From NCBI RefSeq assembly GCF_000293785.1, contig NZ_AKZI01000007.1, positions 1-64,000 of the forward strand: 64,000 nt of DNA, read 5' to 3'. The notes beneath the pieces were generated by a model. That model searched no databases. It was not told the origin of the DNA and saw only the letters and a list, made by a program, of their open reading frames with translations. The stretch's first letter is position 1, and each line of letters starts with the position of its first letter. Made by a program: the position numbers and the translations under genes. This stretch comes from Rhodovulum sp. PH10. Lineage in GTDB: Bacteria > Pseudomonadota > Alphaproteobacteria > Rhizobiales > Xanthobacteraceae. Shown here one piece after another: positions 1 through 7,634 of this stretch.

Positions 1-243
1 TCGCGCCGCAACGCAGCCCGCGTCCGAGTTTCCAAACGGGCTCTCAGGCCGCGGGCGGCCCCGCCGCCGGCGAGACGCACACGCCGAACGGGTGATCGTC
101 GACGGCACACGCGGATGCCGCTCGGTGGTGCCCCGGTCGGGAGCGGCCGGGTCGGGAGCGGCCGGGTCGAGGGCGACCCGGTTGAGGACGAGCGGCACCG
201 GTGGTAGGGAAGGCACCGCCCGCAGCCACCGAGGATTTTTCCG
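1..243. other. Upstream region of purS, no gene recognised
   Basis: No convincing coding sequence is seen; the open frames here are arginine/proline-rich shadows typical of GC-rich DNA. A 15-base unit beginning ggtcgggagc is repeated about twice near 134-167. The stretch presumably holds the 3' end of an upstream gene's transcript and the purS leader; a purine gene such as purC usually precedes purS in this lineage, but none is visible before the window edge. Confidence 0.4.
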
Positions 244-483
244 ATGAAAGCCCGCGTCACCGTCACCCTGAAGTCCGGGGTCCTCGACCCGCAGGGCAAG
301 GCGATCGAGGGCGCCCTCAAGGCGCTCGGCATCGAGGGCGTGGCGAGCGTGCGCCAGGGCAAGGTGTTCGACGTGGAGATCCCCGGCACCGACCGCCGCA
401 CCGCCGAGGCCGCCCTCTCGGAAGCCGCCGAGCGGCTGCTCGCCAACACCGTGATCGAGGATTACCGGGTCGAGTTCGTCTAG
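244..483 (+). CDS. purS: Phosphoribosylformylglycinamidine synthase subunit PurS
   Basis: This 79-residue protein is the small subunit of the three-part FGAM synthase (PurS-PurQ-PurL), cytosolic, fourth step of de novo purine synthesis; PurS bridges the glutaminase PurQ and the synthetase PurL and helps channel ammonia. The length and the sequence are typical: an N-terminal MKARVTVTLK strand, the KSGVLDPQGKAIEGAL segment, then the FDVEIPG region. The ATG fits family starts. PurQ lies about 2.2 kb downstream on the same strand, but an opposite-strand channel gene sits between them, so the usual purS-purQ overlap is broken. PurL is not in the window. Confidence 0.95.
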   Translation: MKARVTVTLKSGVLDPQGKAIEGALKALGIEGVASVRQGKVFDVEIPGTDRRTAEAALSEAAERLLANTVIEDYRVEFV

Positions 484-539
484 GAGACTCGTCTCCCCGG
501 CCTCGCCCCTCTCCCGGACCACCCGCCGGCTCGTGAAAA

Positions 540-564
540 CGGGGCAGCACACCGTGCCGCCCCG
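540..564. terminator. Hairpin between convergent purS and chloride channel gene
   Basis: Arms cggggc-a-gcac and gtgc-c-gccccg close on a three-base loop, an 11-pair stem with one mismatch. On the minus strand it is followed by gttttc, so it best serves the channel gene transcript, and it may also block read-through from purS. Seen in sequence; terminator function is inferred. Confidence 0.55.
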
Positions 565-598
565 TTCGTCGTCGCAAAGCCGTCGCCGGAAAAGCCGG

Positions 599-2374
599 TC
601 AGCTGCTGTAGGGCCGCACGCTCTCGGCGACCGAATCGGCGATGTGCTCCTTGTCGATCACGCCGACCACCTGGCTCGGCCGCGGCCGGCTCTTGGCGGC
701 GGCGACGATCGCCATCGGCGCCTTGTGCTTCCACATGCGGTCGACCACGTCGAACACCACGTCCTCCGGACGGGCGATGGTGAAGCCGCGCCGCCGCACC
801 AGCTCGCCGAGCGTCACGCCGGTATAGGCGTCCTCGAGGCCACGCCGCAGCTCCGTGTTGACCCGCAGCACGCCGACCACGCGATCTCCGCGGGTGACGA
901 CGATGTGCTTCAAGCCCTCGTCGCAAGTGTCCCGCAAAAACTTGGCGAACGGCGTCTCGGCCGGCAGCAGCACGAAGTCCGCATCCATCACCTCGGAGGC
1001 GTGGCGCACCAGGAACATGTTGGCGTGCATCGCCTTCGGAATCGTGTGGCCGCGCCCCACCAGCTTGATCGTGTAGATGTTCTCGCGCGACAGCAGGCGC
1101 CTGATGCCGATGCTGACCGCCACCGCGACGATGATCGGCATGATCACCTCGTAGTCGCGGGTCATCTCGAAGATCATGGTGACGGCGGCCATCGCGGCGC
1201 CGGTCGCGCCGCCCACCATCGCCGCCATGCCGACCATCGCGCAGGTGACCGCGTCGACCCCCGGCACCGGGTGCACCAGCGTCACCAGCGCGCCGAACGC
1301 GCCGCCGAGCGTCGCCCCCATGAACAGCGACGGCGAGAAGATGCCGCCCGACGATCCCGACCCCAGGCTGACGCAGGTCGCGAACAGCTTGGCGAAGAAC
1401 AAGAAGAGCAAGAAGCCGAAGCTCGCGCCGAGATTGTCGTTGAGCAGCGCCTGAATGGTGGCGTAGCCGACGCCCTGCACGTAGTAGTGCCCGGCGAGCT
1501 CGAACAGCGCATAGATCAGCACGCCGACCATCAGCATGCCGACGACGTGGCGGAGATACGGATTCTTCACCACCAGGAAGGCGTCCTCGGCCCACGACAG
1601 GCTGCGCACGAAGGCGGTGGCGCCGAGCCCGGCGAGGCCGCCCAGCACCGCGAACAGCAGGAGCGCGACCAAGGGCTCCGGGGTGTTGGTGGCCGAGAAC
1701 GCCGCCGGCACGTCGAACGCCGGGCTCATGCCGAGGAAGAAGCGACCGACGAAGGTGGCGGTGCCGGTCGCCAGCGCCACCGGCAGAAAAGTGCGAGCGC
1801 TGACCTCCGGCATCATCAGCTCGATCGCGAACATCACGCCGCCGATCGGCGTGTTGAAGGTGGCGGCGATGCCGGCACCGGCGCCGGCCGCGACCAGCGT
1901 GATGCGCTGCCACGGCGGCATCGCCATCGACTGGCCGAAGGTGGAGCCGAGCGTCGCGCCGATCTGGATGATCGGCCCCTCGCGGCCGACCGCCGCGCCC
2001 GAGCCGATCGAGAAGGCCGAGGCGAGCGACTTGATCGCCGCCACCACCGGGCGGATTTTTCCTTCCTTGTAGTAGATGGCGTCCAAGACCTCGGGCACGC
2101 CGTGACCGCGCGCCTCGGGCGCAAACGTGGTCACCAGGAAGACGACGATCAGGCCGCCGATCACCGGCACCAGGATGATGAACGGTCCCCACGGGCTCGC
2201 CGGGGTGAACTGGTTGGCGTCGAAGGCGAAGGTGAAGGTGCCGAGAAAGAAGGCGTTGTGGATCACCGCGATCAGTGCGCGAAACACCACCGCGCCGACG
2301 CCGGTGACGGCGCCGACCACCACGGCGAGCAGAGAGAGGCCGAGCAGGCCCATGCGTTGGCGGGGAAGTCTCAT
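599..2374 (-). CDS. ClC-family chloride channel/transporter with C-terminal CBS domains
   Basis: A 591-residue polytopic membrane protein of the voltage-gated chloride channel (ClC) family, moving chloride either as a channel or in exchange for protons. ClC hallmarks are visible: GSGAAVGREGP (selectivity-filter helix, with the gating glutamate of GREGP) and GSGSSGGIFSPSLFMGA (the GxFxP motif). After the membrane region the last 150 residues carry a CBS-pair-like regulatory domain. The open frame extends 143 codons upstream, but the ATG at 2374 (MRLPRQRMGLLGLSLLAVV) directly precedes the first membrane helix, and the extension would run into purQ. It lies on the opposite strand between purS and purQ, an unusual place. 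Substrate and direction of transport cannot be read from sequence. Confidence 0.88.
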   Translation of the reverse strand: MRLPRQRMGLLGLSLLAVVVGAVTGVGAVVFRALIAVIHNAFFLGTFTFAFDANQFTPASPWGPFIILVPVIGGLIVVFLVTTFAPEARGHGVPEVLDAIYYKEGKIRPVVAAIKSLASAFSIGSGAAVGREGPIIQIGATLGSTFGQSMAMPPWQRITLVAAGAGAGIAATFNTPIGGVMFAIELMMPEVSARTFLPVALATGTATFVGRFFLGMSPAFDVPAAFSATNTPEPLVALLLFAVLGGLAGLGATAFVRSLSWAEDAFLVVKNPYLRHVVGMLMVGVLIYALFELAGHYYVQGVGYATIQALLNDNLGASFGFLLFLFFAKLFATCVSLGSGSSGGIFSPSLFMGATLGGAFGALVTLVHPVPGVDAVTCAMVGMAAMVGGATGAAMAAVTMIFEMTRDYEVIMPIIVAVAVSIGIRRLLSRENIYTIKLVGRGHTIPKAMHANMFLVRHASEVMDADFVLLPAETPFAKFLRDTCDEGLKHIVVTRGDRVVGVLRVNTELRRGLEDAYTGVTLGELVRRRGFTIARPEDVVFDVVDRMWKHKAPMAIVAAAKSRPRPSQVVGVIDKEHIADSVAESVRPYSS

Positions 2375-2675
2375 CGGGGAAGGGTCTCTTATCGGGGGCG
2401 TGCTGTCGACTCCGGGGCGCCGCCTCGAAGCAGCGGCCCACCGGGCGGAACCGCGGGCGGTATAAGAAAGTTGCACCGCAAATGTAACCGCCTGGCGCGG
2501 TCGAGCTGCGATGCAGCAAATCATGGGTGGTACGGTCTCACCGCCCGCTGCGCGCGTATCGCGCCTTTCTCCGTGAACGGAGCCGATCGGCCGCGTGTGC
2601 ACCGCGGCGACGGAGGTGCGCTGGCGCACCAAGTTCGGCTTGCGGGCGCGGCCCCCCCACACTAGACAGAGGGCC

Positions 2676-3377
2676 ATGAAATCGGCCGTCCTCGTCTTTC
2701 CCGGCATCAATCGCGAGCGCGACATGGCGCGCGCGTTGCGCCTGTGTGCCGGCAGCGAGCCGGCGATGGTGTGGCACACCGAGACGTCGCTGCCGGACGG
2801 CACCGACCTCGTGGTGCTGCCGGGCGGCTTCTCCTATGGCGACTATCTGCGCTGCGGCGCGATCGCCGCGCGGGCGCCGATCATGGACGCCGTGCGGGCC
2901 TTCGCCGCAAACGGCGGGCTGGTGCTCGGCATCTGCAACGGCTTCCAGATCCTGTGCGAGAGCGGGCTTCTGCCGGGCGTGCTGATGCGCAATGCCGGGC
3001 TCAAGTTCATCTGCAAGGACGCCTATATCCGGGTCGAGCGGGCCGACACGCCGTTCACCTCCGGCTACACCACGGGTCAGGTGATCCGGGTGCCGGTGGC
3101 CCATGGCGAGGGCAACTACATGGCCGATTCGGAGACGATCGCCCGGCTCGAGGGCGAGCGGCGGATTCTCTTCCGCTACACCGCGCCGGACGGCGCGCTG
3201 TCGCCCGAATGGAACATGAACGGCTCGATCTATGCGATCGCCGGGATTCTCAACGAGCGCGGCAACGTGCTCGGCATGATGCCGCATCCCGAGAATCACG
3301 TGGAGCCGGAGATCGGCCTCACCGACGGCCGCGGCCTGTTCGCCGGGCTCGGCCACTGGCTCGACGGCGCGCACTGA
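2676..3377 (+). CDS. purQ: Phosphoribosylformylglycinamidine synthase subunit PurQ (glutaminase)
   Basis: This 233-residue class I glutamine amidotransferase supplies ammonia from glutamine to PurL in the conversion of FGAR to FGAM. It begins [17 protein letters not shown], and the catalytic nucleophile lies in the GICNGFQ elbow; the histidine/glutamate of the triad are in the MPHPENH segment near the C-terminus. The open frame extends upstream of ATG 2676, but only this ATG matches family N-termini. The upstream 300 bases are the divergent promoter region shared with the ClC gene (a tataag box near 2460). It ends 30 bases from the convergent NrsF gene. PurL must be encoded elsewhere. Confidence 0.95.
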   Translation: MKSAVLVFPGINRERDMARALRLCAGSEPAMVWHTETSLPDGTDLVVLPGGFSYGDYLRCGAIAARAPIMDAVRAFAANGGLVLGICNGFQILCESGLLPGVLMRNAGLKFICKDAYIRVERADTPFTSGYTTGQVIRVPVAHGEGNYMADSETIARLEGERRILFRYTAPDGALSPEWNMNGSIYAIAGILNERGNVLGMMPHPENHVEPEIGLTDGRGLFAGLGHWLDGAH

Positions 3378-3407
3378 CGGCTTTTGCCGTTTTTCGCGAG
3401 AAGAGAC

Positions 3408-4046
3408 TCACCAGCGCAGCATTTTCCGGCCGAGCGCGGCACCCGCCGCCGCGGTGAGCGCGGCCGCGAACGTGTACCAGGTGGCGACGAACAGGGGCGA
3501 GTCGTCCCGGCAGTGCAGCGCATAGAGCGCCGCCGCCGCTGCCGCGCTGAACAGGCCGGCCACCGCCCCGGCGAGCGCCGGCCGCAGCGGTGCGCCGTGC
3601 CGTAGAGCGAGGAGCGTGGCGGCGAGCAGCGGCGCGGCGAGCAGCGGCACCGCGGCGACGCACACCCCGGCGCTCGACCCGACGAGGCGCGGCACCCAGG
3701 CGGACGCCGGTACCGCCAAAAGCTCGCCGAGCACGGCGGCGACGAGCAGCGCCACCGCGGCGAGCAGCAGGCCGAGCGGCGGCCGCAACGCGGCGCCGGG
3801 GGTGGCGAGCCGCACCGCGAGCCAGCCGGCGGCGCCGGCGAACAGCAGCATCTCGACCGGCTTCAGCACGAACCGCACGGTCGCCAGCGCCTGGAAAAAG
3901 TCCGGGCGAAAGCCGAGCACGGCGAGAAAGATCGCGAACGAGACGAGGAGCCCGCCGAAAAACCACGGCGCGAGCGCCGAGCCCGGCAACCGCTCCCGCG
4001 TCGCCTGATCGGCCACCAGTCCCCGGATGAGATCGTCGGTCTTCAT
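3408..4046 (-). CDS. nrsF: NrsF-like membrane anti-sigma factor (DUF1109)
   Basis: A 212-residue inner-membrane protein with a short cytosolic N-terminus (MKTDDLIRGLVAD) and about six hydrophobic helices, matching the DUF1109/NrsF family, which holds its partner ECF sigma factor inactive at the membrane. In Caulobacter the equivalent NrsF releases SigF on heavy-metal or redox stress; conserved cysteines matter there, and here the only clear cysteines are in VGSSAGVCVAAV and in LHCRDDSP near the C-terminus. Its start overlaps the sigma gene stop by four bases, the standard sigF-nrsF arrangement. Family assignment is firm; the inducing signal is unknown. Confidence 0.85.
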   Translation of the reverse strand: MKTDDLIRGLVADQATRERLPGSALAPWFFGGLLVSFAIFLAVLGFRPDFFQALATVRFVLKPVEMLLFAGAAGWLAVRLATPGAALRPPLGLLLAAVALLVAAVLGELLAVPASAWVPRLVGSSAGVCVAAVPLLAAPLLAATLLALRHGAPLRPALAGAVAGLFSAAAAAALYALHCRDDSPLFVATWYTFAAALTAAAGAALGRKMLRW

Positions 4047-4642
4047 CGCCGCTCGTGTCCGCCCTTCGCCCGTGCCGCTGGCGCCTCCGCGCCGCCCCGA
4101 AAATCCTCGTCGGCCGCCTCGGCGAGCCGGGCGAGCCGGCGCAAGCCCCGATGCAGCGCCACCCGCACCGCCCCCGGGCTGGTGCCGAGCTTTTGCGCCG
4201 TCTCGGCGATTCCCGCCCCGTCGACCGTGATCGCCTCGACCGCCGCCCGCTCGGCCGCCGAGAGCTTCTGCAGCGCCCGCTCCACCTCGAAGCCGCGCGC
4301 CGCCGGCTCGGCCTCCGGCGCCGGCAAGACATCCGCCAGATCGTCGAGCGGCAAATCGGTGCGGCCGCCGCGCCGGCGCATCGCGTCGATCACCTTGTGG
4401 CGGGCGATCGCCTGCAGCCACGGACCGAACGGCCGCGTCTCGTCCCAGGTGTGCCGCTTGAGATGGACCGCCAGCAAGACCTCCTGGACGATGTCCTCGG
4501 TGTCGGCCGCCGCGAGGCCGGAGCGCCTCACGCGTGCGCGCAAAACACCGGCGATCGAGCGCAGGCAGCGGTCGTAGGCCGCCGCATCGCCCGCGTTCGC
4601 CGCCCGCATCAGCGCGGTCCAGTCGGTCTCGTGTCGGCTCAC
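4043..4642 (-). CDS. sigF: ECF RNA polymerase sigma factor, SigF-like
   Basis: A sigma-70 family ECF factor of about 199 residues. Region 2 is represented by DTEDIVQEVLLAVHLKRHTWD and FGPWLQAIARHKVIDAMRRR; region 4 by LSAAERAAVEAI...IAETAQKLGTSPGAVRVALHRGLRRL. The frame is open to a GTG at 4720, but a SigF-type promoter at 4670-4695 lies inside that extension, so translation more likely starts at the GTG at 4642 (VSRHETDWTALM), which also fits the family length. It overlaps the downstream nrsF by four bases. Autoregulation by its own product is inferred from the promoter match. Confidence 0.85.
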   Translation of the reverse strand: MSRHETDWTALMRAANAGDAAAYDRCLRSIAGVLRARVRRSGLAAADTEDIVQEVLLAVHLKRHTWDETRPFGPWLQAIARHKVIDAMRRRGGRTDLPLDDLADVLPAPEAEPAARGFEVERALQKLSAAERAAVEAITVDGAGIAETAQKLGTSPGAVRVALHRGLRRLARLAEAADEDFRGGAEAPAARAKGGHERR

Positions 4643-4669
4643 CCTTTGTCGGCTCACCCCTCCTGCCCC

Positions 4670-4695
4670 TTCGGCCGCGACCGTGCGATCGTTAC
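4670..4695 (-). promoter_or_regulatory. Putative SigF-type autoregulatory promoter
   Basis: On the minus strand a gtaacg element (complement of 4690-4695) is followed after exactly 16 bases by cgaa (complement of 4670-4673). This matches the Caulobacter SigF promoter form GTAAC(C)-N16-CGAA. It lies 28 bases upstream of the preferred GTG start of the sigma gene, with a purine-rich aggagg/aaaggg stretch in the leader. The match is direct; use by this sigma factor is inference. Confidence 0.65.
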
Positions 4696-4778
4696 AAGGG
4701 CGTCCGCAGGCGCCCCGCACGATAACCCGCCGCAGGCGAGCGGGACACGCACGTCCGCGGAGGCGCGTGTCCGGAAGC

Positions 4779-5162
4779 TCAGGCGGTTTGGCCGACGGCG
4801 GTTCGGGCGGTGGCGGCTTGGCCGGCGGCCGGGGCGGGCACCACGGCCGTCTGGGCGCGCAGAAGGGCGGCGCCGCGCGGGGTGAGGGCGAAGCCGGCCG
4901 AGCGCCATTTGAGATCGCTCTCCTCGAACCGCTCGGCGACGGTGATCTTTCGCGCCCGCATCAAGGTGCCGGCGTGGTCGACCACCAGCGGCTCGACCCA
5001 GCCGTGCAGCAGGCAGTAATAGCTCGCCGGTCCGCAGCCCTTCGGCCGGCGGTCGCCGGCGGCGACGGCCTCCAGGAACTTCAGCTCGCGGGCGGTCGGG
5101 TCGCGACGCTTGCGGCGGCGAGCGGGCGTACGGCGTTGGCGGACCTCGAACAGGAACGACAT
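4779..5162 (-). CDS. Hypothetical protein, basic N-terminus
   Basis: A 127-residue protein of unknown function. The start at the ATG at 5162 (MSFLFEVRQRRTPARRRKRRD) is preferred over an upstream in-frame start because the extension is low-complexity and runs through a hairpin region. After a basic N-terminus there is a compact region ARELKFLEAVAAGD...ASYYCLLHGWVEPLVVDHAGTL followed by RKITVAERFEESDLKWRSAGFALTPRGAALL, which resembles a small winged-helix or restriction-type fold only vaguely. The C-terminus is alanine/threonine-rich. The next gene upstream on the strand is another hypothetical at 5359-5724. No function can be assigned. Confidence 0.6.
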   Translation of the reverse strand: MSFLFEVRQRRTPARRRKRRDPTARELKFLEAVAAGDRRPKGCGPASYYCLLHGWVEPLVVDHAGTLMRARKITVAERFEESDLKWRSAGFALTPRGAALLRAQTAVVPAPAAGQAATARTAVGQTA

Positions 5163-5224
5163 GGGTCGGCTCCGGACACGACGCGCCGGGGGACCTTGGC
5201 GGTCCCGACGGCGAGAGAAGAAGG

Positions 5225-5346
5225 GCGCCGGGTGGCGACGACTCTGTGCACACGAAGCCACCCGGCGCACGGCGTGGGCAGCGACACCCCACGCCGGAGT
5301 CTCTTGGTTTCCACCCGCTCGGGTGGGCGAAGGCCCGCATGCGGGC
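5225..5346. repeat. Run of four inverted repeats in an intergenic gap
   Basis: Four separate palindromes follow each other: gcgccgggtggc/gccacccggcgc (5225-5236 and 5257-5268, 12 perfect pairs, 20-base loop); cggcgtggg/cccacgccg (5270-5278 and 5288-5296); ccacccg/cgggtgg (5311-5317 and 5320-5326); and gcccgcatgcgggc (5333-5346), a perfect 14-base palindrome. They fill the 196-base gap between two minus-strand hypothetical genes. None has a clear T-run, so simple rho-independent termination is not obvious; a structured leader or REP-like element is possible. Confidence 0.7.
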
Positions 5347-5358
5347 GAGCCGTGGCGA

Positions 5359-5724
5359 TCAGCCGCCGCGGCGCTCGGCCTCGGCCTCCTGGCGCCAGCG
5401 CCGCGACTCGATCTCGACCTCCTCGATCAGCGCCTGCCGCTCGATCCACAGCAGCGCCCGCGGGGATTGCGCCGCGGCGACCGCGGCGCGGATGCTCGCC
5501 GCCGCCTCGGTCGGGACGCGGATGCCCGGCACGCCGCGGGCGGCCAGGCCGAGCGAGACGAGGTGGCCGAACGGCATCACCACGCCCCCGACCTTCACCA
5601 GAACTTCGGAGGCGGCCTCGACCTGCCGCTCGAGCCGGCGGCGACGGAATCCTTCGGGTGCGAGCGCGTCGCGCCACGCGGCGAGCGTGCGCAACCCGTT
5701 CGACAGGAGGCGGAAGATCGGCAT
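5359..5724 (-). CDS. Hypothetical protein, helical, charged C-terminus
   Basis: A 121-residue protein starting at the ATG at 5724 (MPIFRLLSNGLRTLAAWRDALAPEGFRRRRLERQVEAASEVLVKVGGVVMPFGHLVSLGLAARGVP in segments). It has a moderately hydrophobic middle segment (VLVKVGGVVMPFGHLVSLGLAA) that could be a membrane hairpin or a buried helix, and a charged helical C-terminus (WIERQALIEEVEIESRRWRQEAEAERRGG). It is divergent from the AcrR-like regulator at 6017, with the palindrome at 5980 between them, so it may be a target of that regulator. I do not recognise the family. Confidence 0.55.
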   Translation of the reverse strand: MPIFRLLSNGLRTLAAWRDALAPEGFRRRRLERQVEAASEVLVKVGGVVMPFGHLVSLGLAARGVPGIRVPTEAAASIRAAVAAAQSPRALLWIERQALIEEVEIESRRWRQEAEAERRGG

Positions 5725-5979
5725 GCCGTCGTCCTCGCTCGGTTTACGGCGGACGGCGGCAAATCCTTCGGTCGTCGTCCGATGCGGGTCCGGAAAGGCT
5801 TTCGGGGCGGCGATTCGTCGGGCCTTCGAAGCACCGCCGGGCGGGGTCCGCACGGGGTTTGCGCCGAGCCCGCTTCGGGTGCGAGAACGGGTCGACGGCG
5901 AAGCGCCGAAGACGCTGGGGCGACGGATCGTGGGGGACCTCGAAAAACCTCTCCGGTGGTTCGCTCTGGAAGAAGATGC

Positions 5980-5998
5980 TACATACCGACCGTATGTA
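5980..5998. promoter_or_regulatory. AcrR/TtgR-type operator palindrome
   Basis: Perfect inverted repeat TACATAC-N5-GTATGTA, ending 18 bases before the ATG of the TetR-family gene. Operators of AcrR, TtgR and MtrR-type repressors have closely similar tacatac/gtatgta arms. Position over the start region suggests autorepression. Confidence 0.75.
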
Positions 5999-6016
5999 TG
6001 TCAATCGGGGGGCCCG

Positions 6017-6628
6017 ATGAGACGCACCAAGCAGGGGGCGGAGGAGACGCGCGACTGCATCCTGGCTGTCGCCGAGCGGCTCTTTCTCGAGCACGGCGTG
6101 GTCGAGGTCTCGCTGGAGCAGATCGCCTGCGCCGCCGGCTTCACCCGTGGTGCCGTGCACTGGCACTTTCAGAACAAGCAGGGGCTGCTGCTGGCGCTGC
6201 TCGACCGCATGGGCGGACCGCTGGCCGAGCTGGAGAGCCAGCTCGAGGTCGACGAGACGCTCGATCCGCTGGAGGAGCTGTTGGCGACCACCGCCGCAAA
6301 ACTCAGCGACCTGCAGATGGATCCCAAGCGCAAGCGGCTGGCGAGCTATCTCGTCAATTTCGCGATGGTGGAGGCGCCGGAGCGTCAGCACGACTTCGAT
6401 CGGCGGCTGCGCAGCTCGCTGCGGGCGATTTTTCGCCAAGCGGAAAAGCGCGGGCGGCTCGCGCCGCACTGGCAGCCGGAGACGGCGGCGCTGGCCTTTT
6501 GCGGGATGATGCACGGCCTGGTCCACCAGTGGCTGACCGGCGAGACCGAGTTCGACGTGGCCGGCGACGTCGCGGCGGCGATGCGGGCGTTCGTGATCTC
6601 GCTCTCCGCCGGCAAGCCGCCCGGCTGA
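6017..6628 (+). CDS. TetR/AcrR-family transcriptional regulator
   Basis: A 203-residue repressor. Residues 1-60 form the TetR helix-turn-helix: TRDCILAVAERLFLEHGVVEVSLEQIACAAGFTRGAVHWHFQNKQGLLLALL, very close to AcrR/TtgR, repressors of RND multidrug efflux pumps. The rest is the helical ligand-binding domain (TtgR_C-like). The ATG at 6017 matches family N-termini; the frame upstream is only an open shadow. The palindrome at 5980-5998 is its likely operator. No efflux pump genes are adjacent, which is unusual for this subfamily; the controlled genes may be elsewhere or may include the divergent hypothetical gene. Confidence 0.88.
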   Translation: MRRTKQGAEETRDCILAVAERLFLEHGVVEVSLEQIACAAGFTRGAVHWHFQNKQGLLLALLDRMGGPLAELESQLEVDETLDPLEELLATTAAKLSDLQMDPKRKRLASYLVNFAMVEAPERQHDFDRRLRSSLRAIFRQAEKRGRLAPHWQPETAALAFCGMMHGLVHQWLTGETEFDVAGDVAAAMRAFVISLSAGKPPG

Positions 6629-6647
6629 GACCGCTCGAAGCCGGCGG

Positions 6648-7634
6648 TCAGCGCAGCTCGCGGAGATCGCGCACCACCGTGCGCCGCACCGCGATGGCGT
6701 CGCGCCGGGCGGCCAGCGCCCCCTTCAGGAAGGTCGTCGCATTGTGCTTGCCGGCGCCGCCGAGCGAGCGCACCGCCTGCTCGGCGATCAGCCGCACCCG
6801 CTCGACCCGCGGATCGAGATGCACCGGCAAGGGCCCACCAACCGCGAGTGCATCCTGCCGGGCGGCGGCGAGCTGCTCGATCCGCCGATAGACGCCGTAG
6901 CCGGCATCGAAGCCGGTGCGCCGCTCCGGCAAGAGCCGCACGTGACGCGCCGCGCGGGTGAAGCCGAGCCGGGTGCGGCCACGCGAGCGGAGCTGGTCGA
7001 GCGCGCAGGCGAAGGCGACGACGTCGCCGCCGTCGGCCGCGGCCTGGATCCGGATCTGCCGCAGCGCCGCGATGCGCGCCCAGAAGATCGCGCCCATCAG
7101 GCTGCGCGCCCGGATCAGCGCGCGCAGCGCCGAGACGATGCGGGGCTCCCGCACGCCGGCCGGTACCGCGAGCGGCGCCGCCATCCCCGCCGTCACCGTC
7201 CCGGGCGCCACCATCCCGGGCGACATCGTCCCGGACGGGCGCGGGTCGTCGCCGTCGGTGGTGATCTTCACCACCCGGTGGACCAGATCGACCACGCCGA
7301 CGACGTCCTGAAAATTCTCCGCCTCGGCGCGGGTGCGGTCGAGCCAGTCGGTGTCGAACACCACGCCTTCGGCCGTCACCACCACGATGTCGGCGTGCGG
7401 CGCGACCACGGCGAGCGCCGCCGGCACGAGATCGGCATCCGCCGCCGTCACCGGCTCGACCGAGGGCGCCGCGGCGAGCGCGGCAAAGGCGTGCTCGCGG
7501 CCCTTCGGCACCGCCAGCACCACCCGCGCCGGCGCCGGCGTCCAGGCCTCGATCGAGGCGAGCGTCGCCCGCACGAGCCGCGGGTCGCCGCGCGCGAGAA
7601 GCACGATGCCGAACAGCAGGCCACCCTCGGTCAT
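6648..7634 (-). CDS. Glycosyltransferase-2-like hypothetical protein
   Basis: A 328-residue protein. The N-terminus (GIVLLARGDPRLVRATLASIEAWTPAPARVVLAVP) and the later ADIVVVTAEGVVFDTDWLDR segment look like the beta-alpha-beta core and the acidic metal-site region of family 2 glycosyltransferases, but the DxD motif is degenerate, so activity is uncertain. The middle contains a methionine/proline-rich insertion (PGMVAPGTVTAGMAAP). Its start overlaps the stop of the upstream glycosyltransferase gene by four bases, so the two are a translationally coupled pair and probably act on the same glycan or surface product. Function beyond this is not supported. Confidence 0.6.
   Translation of the reverse strand: MTEGGLLFGIVLLARGDPRLVRATLASIEAWTPAPARVVLAVPKGREHAFAALAAAPSVEPVTAADADLVPAALAVVAPHADIVVVTAEGVVFDTDWLDRTRAEAENFQDVVGVVDLVHRVVKITTDGDDPRPSGTMSPGMVAPGTVTAGMAAPLAVPAGVREPRIVSALRALIRARSLMGAIFWARIAALRQIRIQAAADGGDVVAFACALDQLRSRGRTRLGFTRAARHVRLLPERRTGFDAGYGVYRRIEQLAAARQDALAVGGPLPVHLDPRVERVRLIAEQAVRSLGGAGKHNATTFLKGALAARRDAIAVRRTVVRDLRELR

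Noticed and set aside
480-2665. Very long frames antisense to the chloride channel gene
   Set aside because: They are shadows caused by high GC; their translations are Arg/His/Asp-rich and lack any motif, while the channel frame has clear ClC signatures.
599-2803. 734-residue version of the chloride channel
   Set aside because: The extra N-terminus lies over the divergent promoter and purQ start and has no membrane or family features.
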